From Symsagittifera roscoffensis (lineage: Eukaryota > Xenacoelomorpha > Acoela > Convolutidae), in the NCBI RefSeq assembly GCF_963678635.1, contig NW_026971595.1, forward strand, positions 1 through 54,202: a DNA stretch of 54,202 bases, given 5' to 3'. Under the pieces are notes generated by a model, which was not told the DNA's origin, did not search any database, and saw nothing but the letters and a program-made list of their open reading frames with translations. The position numbers and the translations under genes are program-made. Each line of letters starts with the position of its first letter. Position 1 is the stretch's first letter. Positions 48,307 to 54,202 of the stretch are shown here, piece by piece.

Positions 48307-50111
48307 CTGTCGCATAATTTTTACAAAAAGTTCCATGCAGGATAATGTTCAAAAGCATAATAATAACTAATACTTATTTTAGTTAGACCTTAAGTTACAT
48401 GTGCATCTTAATGTCACAATGATACAAATGTGCACAACGCTTCTTGAAATGACACCCAATTTTGCAAAATGGAGTTCACGATTGCACACACGTAAGCTTT
48501 TCAGGATCTTGTTTTGAAGATACTTTTTCCACTCAGCTCTTCCGCGCTCAAAGACACTTCGATGGATAGTACTGTAGATATTTCCATAATAGCGTCCGTA
48601 ACTCTAATTGCCTTCTTTGTGCTGCAAAATTTACTTGACTTAGCTGACCGATTTGTAACTCAATTCGATAGGTTATCCCTTTTTGCCCGTTTGCACGCCT
48701 CTTTGAAATAATTTGCCAGTTTTTCTTCAATATTCTGTATAGCAGAAGTCATTTTATCATCAAAAAATGATCGTTTCTAGCAAACTTATTCCGAAATTAT
48801 TGATTGAAAAAATGGATCCGTTGCATATAAATCATGAACAAACAAAAAAGATAAATTTTACACCTTTCTAAAAACGTTTCAAAACTCTCTTCATCTGAGA
48901 AGTCATTATTGCATCACCAAAATCCGATTAGCCGGATTATGTCAGAGTGATTGATTGCAGCACTGATCTTTAAGTGGCTGTTAAGTACCACGGAGAGCAA
49001 TTTAACAACTCAACCCATTAGCTTTCGCCGGGCCATAATGGAGCTGAAGGCAGATTAATGGAACCATATTGCGTCATTAATAAAATCTTTTGACGTAGTA
49101 CGGGAGTGGTGCAAATATTTCGAAGAAAATTAGCGTATGTCAAAAGTTTACCAATTGATTTTAAGTCGAACCCCCGATTTATCAAAGTTAACAAAGCACT
49201 TTCCTGAAACTTACAAAACAACTATTTTGTATTTTATGTGGTTGCATTTTTTTGGAAAGAAAGCACTCTATCTTGTTATAACAAAAATATACTTAGTTTT
49301 TTGTAGATTTTTCATAAAAGAAAAGTGGAATCAGAAAAAGAATAGAAGTGAGCCAGAAAGTTTCAATGCTTCTTTTGAATCAAAATTTTTCATATTTATC
49401 TTATTAAAAGCAATTTAATTTGTCAAATGTATTTTTCTAGAGTTTCTTTATTTTGAAAACTGTCATAAACTATCATGATAGAATTGCTTTTGAAAATTTA
49501 GCCATAAACAACATCCCAACCTACCAAGCTAATTTTTGAGAACAACACATTCTAAAATGCGGTAGATCGTTTTTCATTATTTTTATTCCGACTGCTGGCA
49601 GAAAAACTGTCGTTTTTTGAGATGCTGTGTCAAAAACCAACGTTTTGTCGTACAGTCGACAGACATGCGTTTTTTGGGAAATTGTATCAAATATGAAAAA
49701 AGAACAAACCTCCAAATCGATGCTTGTCCTCAAAAAAAGTTTTCACCATCTTTTTCAAATGGACCAACGTCAGGGTGACCAAATGAGGGTCGTCAAACTA
49801 AACTTTTTTACGTTGTCTGAAAAGAAATTTTTTGCCGCAAGAGGATGTTTGTCAATTTTAGGCTGTAAGAGGGTCTAAAAAAGAGTCCTTCAGTTTAAAA
49901 TGAAGCTCTCGACGTTTGTATATTGTCAGCAAAAAAGAGTTCTTTAACCAACAGAAAAGCTTACATACATTTTCTAAGTGGACAGGTCTGAGTTAAGAAT
50001 GCATAAATTTTTGCACCAACAGTTGGAGTTTACTTAGTCAGTATGTTCAAAAAATTTGGTTTTTCCTGCGATAAGAAAACAGGATAATAAATTTTTCTCG
50101 TCAGACGCCGT
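48307..50111. other. AT-rich intergenic DNA without recognised gene
   Basis: No reliable coding region. A minus-strand ATG near 48752 opens a 30-codon frame that meets a stop. A short imperfect duplication of CGTTTTTTGAGATGCTGTG-like sequence occurs at about 49612 and 49668. Nothing else stands out. Confidence 0.5.
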
Positions 50112-50229
50112 TCTCGTATCAAGGTCAATCGACCAGTACACATTAATGTCATATAATATCATAACATAAATGGTATATAAATACAAAATAAGTTTTGTGT
50201 GGGGTTTTGTCTATCCATGCCGGATGACA
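50112..50229 (-). repeat. 3' LTR-like end of element C
   Basis: On the minus strand it begins TGTCATCCGGCATGG and ends near ACCTTGATACGAG, matching the ends of the element B repeats. A TATA-like TTTATATACC lies inside. It is preceded by purine-rich CGAGGACGGGGAA, a likely polypurine tract. The outer edge is uncertain because there is no second copy in the window. Confidence 0.5.
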
Positions 50230-50441
50230 TTCCCCGTCCTCGAGAAAATGGTAAAGTTTATTTGAGTTCTAACGTCCCCGTAGGTCTGTTTATCCTGTGT
50301 TGTTTTTATCTTTATTTCCCTCCTCTTTGTTCTCTCATGTCGTTATCATTGATATCATCTATCGCTCCGTGTTCCTCTTCATTGTTTGATTGTTCGTTTT
50401 CTGGGTCTTCTATATTTTTCGAAGTTTTGCTATACATAACA

Positions 50442-51396
50442 TCATTGTCCATCTTTCCAACATCGGCCTCCGCTGGAGAAGTTAATTGCCTGGATGAATT
50501 GTATGCAGGCTTTGTCTTCCGGGGGTTTTTCGCAAAATCCCATTTCTTGGGTTAAAATTTTCAGGCTTGGTGTATCTGGTGTTTTCTCGGGCGGTGAATC
50601 GATTTTAAAATGCTTCATCCCTGCTTTGCTTATGTTCTGTATAGTGTTGATTGGGATAGGGTTTCCTAAAGCTTTTGCTAGAGTCGCCTGTCGGGCCCTT
50701 GTTGACTTCCTTGTTGCGATTCCAGGCGGTGTTTTTTTTTGGTTCTGTCGCTTCGGTGAGGGTGAGTTATTTTCCTCCGATGTGGAAGACATGTCGTCTT
50801 ATTTTCGTGGATTAGTTGTCTTTTCGGTCTCCGTTTGAAGACTCATTCCTCTTGAGGTTTGTATGTTTCTTGTGGGCTTTCCTCCGGTTCGTTTTCCCAG
50901 TGCCTTCCTCTTTGCGGGACTGGTTTTGCTCGTGCCCTGTCCCCGTGTTTTCTCCTGACTTGATAATTTCACCGGGAGCTTTGTTCTGGTGTCCTCTTTG
51001 AACATAGGGTGTTGGGGAGCTTGTGGATCGTTGATGTCTAAAAAAACGTAAGCTTGGTACCGTTCTCCGTGCGGATTTGTATGCAACGTAATCACTCAAA
51101 CGAGAAGGTCTGCAAGGTCCGTATATTACCGGGTGGGGGACAAAGGCGGTGCCACTATTCCTTAGGAGCCTTGGCTGTTTGCCAAAAGATCGTACCCAAG
51201 CAGTATGTGGTGTGTATGTGAGGATTTTCCCGTCTATTGTTTTGTATTTTTGTTCAAATGTTTTGGGGTTTTTTACTTTGGTTGCTATCCGAATGGTTTT
51301 TCGTGCCACTTGTTCTAAGCGTTTTTTGATTTTTTTATCGACCGTTCCTTGTACACCCTTATATCTTACAGTAAATTTGTTTTTTGCTAGCTCCAT
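50442..51396 (-). pseudogene. pol: Pol C-terminal tail of element C
   Basis: Two frames, 51396-50812 (194 codons) and 50792-50442 (116 codons). The first has the end of the integrase region with FVPHPVIYGPCRPSRLSDYV, then a very basic stretch. The second has STRARQATLAKALGNPIPIN, IDSPPEKTP and LKILTQEMGF. The same blocks occur in element B (2280-1585), so the tail is a shared family character. One frameshift at about 50800 separates the two. Confidence 0.65.
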
Positions 51397-51934
51397 AGAT
51401 TCTGTATATGCACCTGTTTCTGGCTGTGGCGATGATTTCGAGTGTCCTCGGTGTTGCTTTATGCGGGACTTTTTGTTGTGTCACTTTCTTGCGAATTTGT
51501 ACTTCGTCCTATGACCATCTCTCGAGGTCATGCATGACTTCTACTGATAGCGGCGCCTTTTCAAGGTTCTTTCGATCTAAACATGCATGTTTTGCGTTTT
51601 CCCATTTTAAGTTATTAGGTGAGCGATTTGTGGCTATGTTTGAGGATGGTGTGTTTGGTTTTCTACCCATATGTGCTTCAAAAGGAGAAATTTTTGTGAC
51701 ACCGTGTGGTGTAATTCTCAGCGTTTTGATTAATTCTGCATCATCCGAAGCTAATTTACGTGGTGAATTTTTTGGTCTATTCTCATTACCGCTAATCTAC
51801 GTTTAATTGTTTGAATCATCCATTCAACAACTTTTGCTATCGGGAACTTTGACCATTTATAGATTGCTACTAGAATTTAAGCATCTCTAATTAGTTCGTC
51901 TCGTAGAGGCCCCGCAAAATCTAACTGTACTTTC
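51397..51934 (-). pseudogene. pol: Integrase core of element C with internal deletion
   Basis: The minus strand shows the C-terminal core (homologous to 2640-2900 of element B) up to the strand with the catalytic Glu (about 51815). It then joins directly to a KVP.AKVV-type segment near 51830, which in element B lies before the second Asp. About 190 bp corresponding to 2905-3090 of element B, including the second catalytic Asp, are absent. Integration-defective. Confidence 0.6.
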
Positions 51935-52315
51935 TCATTGGGTTCGACTTGCCGGCTCCATTTGGAATGACGAATTTTTGCCTAGGATGGGTTTTAAATT
52001 TTTACCTTGCTCCGTGCACTGTTTGCAGTTTTGTGCCAACCAGAAATGTTGGCCCACATTCAACATGGCTGCCAATCCCGGGTGTGTGAGATGAATACTC
52101 TCCAGTATTGTTTGTCGGAGTTGTGAAGGGATTACGACCCTTTCATCGACGAGGAAGCAGTCTTCTCGAACATGGAGGCGATTTCGTATATTGAACCAGT
52201 ACTGGCCATATGAAGCTTTGATGGCATCCCAGTCCCGCTTCTTGACGAAGTTTATCAGTGGGCGCAAGTTTCTGTCTTTCTTGGTGGCGGCGACGATGAA
52301 TGGGACTCGTAGCAC
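51935..52315 (-). pseudogene. pol: Integrase HHCC domain, element C
   Basis: 126 codons with KKDRNLRPLINFVKKRDWDA, ASYGQYWFNIRNRL, IHLTHPG (His pair) and CKQC (Cys pair). Compared with element B about nine residues between FW and CKQC are missing, shortening the zinc loop. Confidence 0.7.
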
Positions 52316-53130
52316 TCTTTGTAGTTTGCGCCGAAATAAAAAGGTGTGTCCTCCTCCGTTTCGGTGGCTTTCTTCACAGTGGCCACCACGGTGTCCATTA
52401 TTTCCGTGTGGCTGGCCTCAAGTTGTAGTGAAGTAGTCACTGTCTGGGGTTCTACATTGGGTGATGTTTCCTATTGTAGGCATACAGTAGGATCCACGCG
52501 GCTGACATATTTTTCTTGTTCCTGCTGAATTTCGGTGTTACTATTTGTTCGAGTTGATGTGGAGAATTTCTCGATTTCCATCTCGTTTTTCGGCGTTGTT
52601 TGTGTAGCTGTTGTTGCCTGAGTTATCAGTGGCACAGTTGTTTGTGAGCTGCCTCCTTTTGTTGCTGTTTTGGTGTCTCCAAAAATAATCTTTGAGAATT
52701 TTGTAGTTTTGTCCCTGTGATCAGACTTCTTGCGTCGATCACTTTTGTGGTTGGCGTGTGTTTCGGTGAAAATTTGTTTTTCTTCATTTGCCTGTCCTTT
52801 GTTGGTGGTCGTTTGTGTCACTTTGGGTCAGAGAGACTCTCTTCTCGGTCTGAAGTATTCGTCCAATCGATCGAAACTGCACGACCGCGTGGTTTGTTTG
52901 TTTTTAACTCTTTCGAGATGAAAATGCCTGTGTAGTTTCGCGTATTTTTTTGCCTCATGTTTTGAAATTTTATCGTGTTGAACGAACGCTCGTTGAGTTT
53001 GAGAATTTTTGAATGTGAGAGTGTTGACTGATTCTTAGCTGAAGAAAATGTTGACTGAATTTGAACAGAGTTTGAATTAGACTGAATTTTGTTTTTGGGT
53101 GGCATTTGACCGTTGGTGGAATGTTTGGAA
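52316..53130 (-). pseudogene. Polar linker ORFs of element C
   Basis: Frames 53105-52818 (starts MPPKNKIQSNSNS), 52821-52471 and 52440-52255 form an Asn/Ser/Thr/Lys-rich linker ahead of the integrase, positionally the same as 4425-3600 of element B. It contains the shared LQLEASHTEI..VATV and REESLSD words. Confidence 0.5.
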
Positions 53131-53226
53131 TGTTTAGTTGTTAATTGAGCGTTTGTTCTAGCAGTTAATAGCCCCTTTTTTTCCGTACGTTTTTGATCAG
53201 GTCATATGGTGCTTTGTTGTGATTGG
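53131..53226 (-). promoter_or_regulatory. Conserved spacer between RNase H and integrase, element C
   Basis: The minus strand has GGCCAATCACA and TGATCAAAAACG, at the same place as in element B (4426-4509). No strong TATA box. RNase H ends in a stop just before it in both elements. Confidence 0.35.
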
Positions 53227-54202
53227 CCAATTAATTTAGGATGACATTTCCAGGCTGTTTATAAATGTAGTAAGGGCAATTGCCGCAACTACAAATTCCT
53301 CATCATACTCGCTGGGGGGTAAGGGTAATCCAGTCGGATTTCGCGGATTTCGTGACATATAGTCTATTAATCCTATTTTACTCCCTGCGAGATATTTGAT
53401 ATCAAAGTGAAATGGTATTAATCTATCAATCCAGCGGGTGAGACGGCTTTGACTTGTCTTTGATCGTTCGCTGGCGTTTTATGCGCTAATTAGTGATTGA
53501 TGATCAGTGATGACGGTAAAATGTTTGCCGTACAAGTAGTATTTAAAGTGTTCTATTGCCCACACAACTCCTTATGATTCTAACTCATTTACTGAATATT
53601 TCTCCTCAAGGGAATTTAAGAAGCGTGACGCATATACTATAGCTACCCAACCTTCTGTTGAATGTTGCTCTAACGATGCACCTAACCCTGTGTTAGATGC
53701 GTCACAGATGATGCGAGTTTCTAGATGTTGATCAAAGTGTTTATTTTGTGTGATTTTTGCCACGAGTTGTATAATGTTTTCAAAAGCTGAGTTGTGTTCC
53801 GGTAACCAATTAATAGGTCTGTTCTTTTCAGCGTTTCTTAGTAATGGTCTTAAGGCTGCTGCTGTTTGTGCTAATTTTGGTATATATCCTGTAAGGTGAT
53901 GAATGGACCCCTAGAAACTTTTGAGTTGTTTAAATTTTTTGGGTGGCGATAATTTTTCAATTGCTTCGGTTTTCTTTATGAGTGGTTTAGTTCCCTCGCT
54001 ATTGATGGTATAGCCCAACCACTCAACTTGTTTGCATGCGAACTTACACTTGTCCAACTAAATTGCAAGATTCTCCTCGTCTAGTTTTGTCAGCACCGTC
54101 TGGAGTTTTTGTCGGTGAGACTCAAGTGTTCCTTTTGTTATGATTAGAATATCATCAAGGTATGCATATGTATTGCTGCAATTTGTGAGTGTCAGATCCA
54201 CT
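53227..54202 (-). pseudogene. pol: RT C-terminus and RNase H of element C (partial)
   Basis: From the window edge down: a YLDD-related box lies near 54152-54163 (TYAYLDDILI in one frame), then the connection with the LVWLGYTI-like segment, then RNase H. Frame 53763-53572 has ICDASNTGLGASLEQ and a VNELES end. Frameshifts and stops occur near 53910 (TAG) and 53570. The RT N-terminus is outside the window. Confidence 0.65.

Larger units (their letters stand above)
50112..54202 (-). mobile_element. Second Gypsy of the same family, truncated by window end (element C)
   Basis: On the minus strand: RT (from 54202), RNase H, spacer, linker, integrase, pol tail and a 3' LTR-like end. Domain order and many short motifs match element B, but overall similarity is low, so the family is old. 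Frames are broken throughout and part of the integrase core is missing. The gag and 5' end lie outside the window. Confidence 0.75.

Noticed and set aside
48548-48760. Minus-strand coding exon starting near 48752
   Set aside because: Frame hits a stop after about 30 codons and no family is recognisable in either frame.

Overview
The window is nuclear DNA of an animal, most likely an AT-rich invertebrate. A spliced immunoglobulin-superfamily gene (exons 32690-32210 and 32058-31454, minus strand) with GT/AG and GC-type splice sites shows this. So do four classes of eukaryotic mobile element: two Ty3/Gypsy relatives, a Polinton/Maverick, a Penelope-type GIY-YIG remnant and a BEL/Pao element. I cannot name the species; an invertebrate deuterostome such as a tunicate would fit.

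Layout. 1-10388: dead Ty3/Gypsy elements on the minus strand. One nearly full-length copy has short LTR-like ends (about 105 bp) and carries an internal 2469-bp tandem duplication of protease, RT and RNase H. A second, truncated gag shares its left LTR. 10389-12627: AT-rich DNA without recognisable genes. 12634-31421: a complete 18.8-kb Polinton/Maverick with terminal inverted repeats and a perfect 6-bp target duplication (TCCATG, 12628-12633 and 31422-31427). 31422-32690: the Ig gene whose intron received the Polinton. 33342-34883: a 32-bp minisatellite with a 383-bp higher-order period. 36185-36452: Penelope-like endonuclease remnant. 37608-48306: a degenerate BEL/Pao element on the plus strand whose 3' end is repeated three times in tandem. 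50112-54202: a second, diverged Gypsy of the same family on the minus strand, cut by the window edge.

The Polinton is the centre of interest. Its minus-strand block (23054 down to 13801) encodes a virion-like gene set: maturation cysteine protease, double-jelly-roll major capsid protein, small basic core protein, penton-like minor capsid protein, retroviral-type integrase, a gene upstream of integrase, a small conserved ORF, FtsK/HerA packaging ATPase, a two-span membrane protein, and several unnamed ORFs. The unnamed ORFs include a duplicated pair, a possible DEDD-like nuclease, a protein with HUH-like features and a possible PC4-like ssDNA-binding protein. The ORFs abut or overlap. The plus strand carries a 211-221 aa unknown ORF and a protein-primed DNA polymerase B with three N-terminal C2H2 zinc fingers. 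That gene has one frameshift at an A5 tract and one phase-1 spliceosomal intron, which is filled with T-rich GTGGGCGA repeats. Apart from this frameshift every recognisable Polinton gene is open, so the insertion looks recent.

All Gypsy and BEL genes are interrupted by stops, frameshifts or lost catalytic residues and are annotated as pseudogenes.
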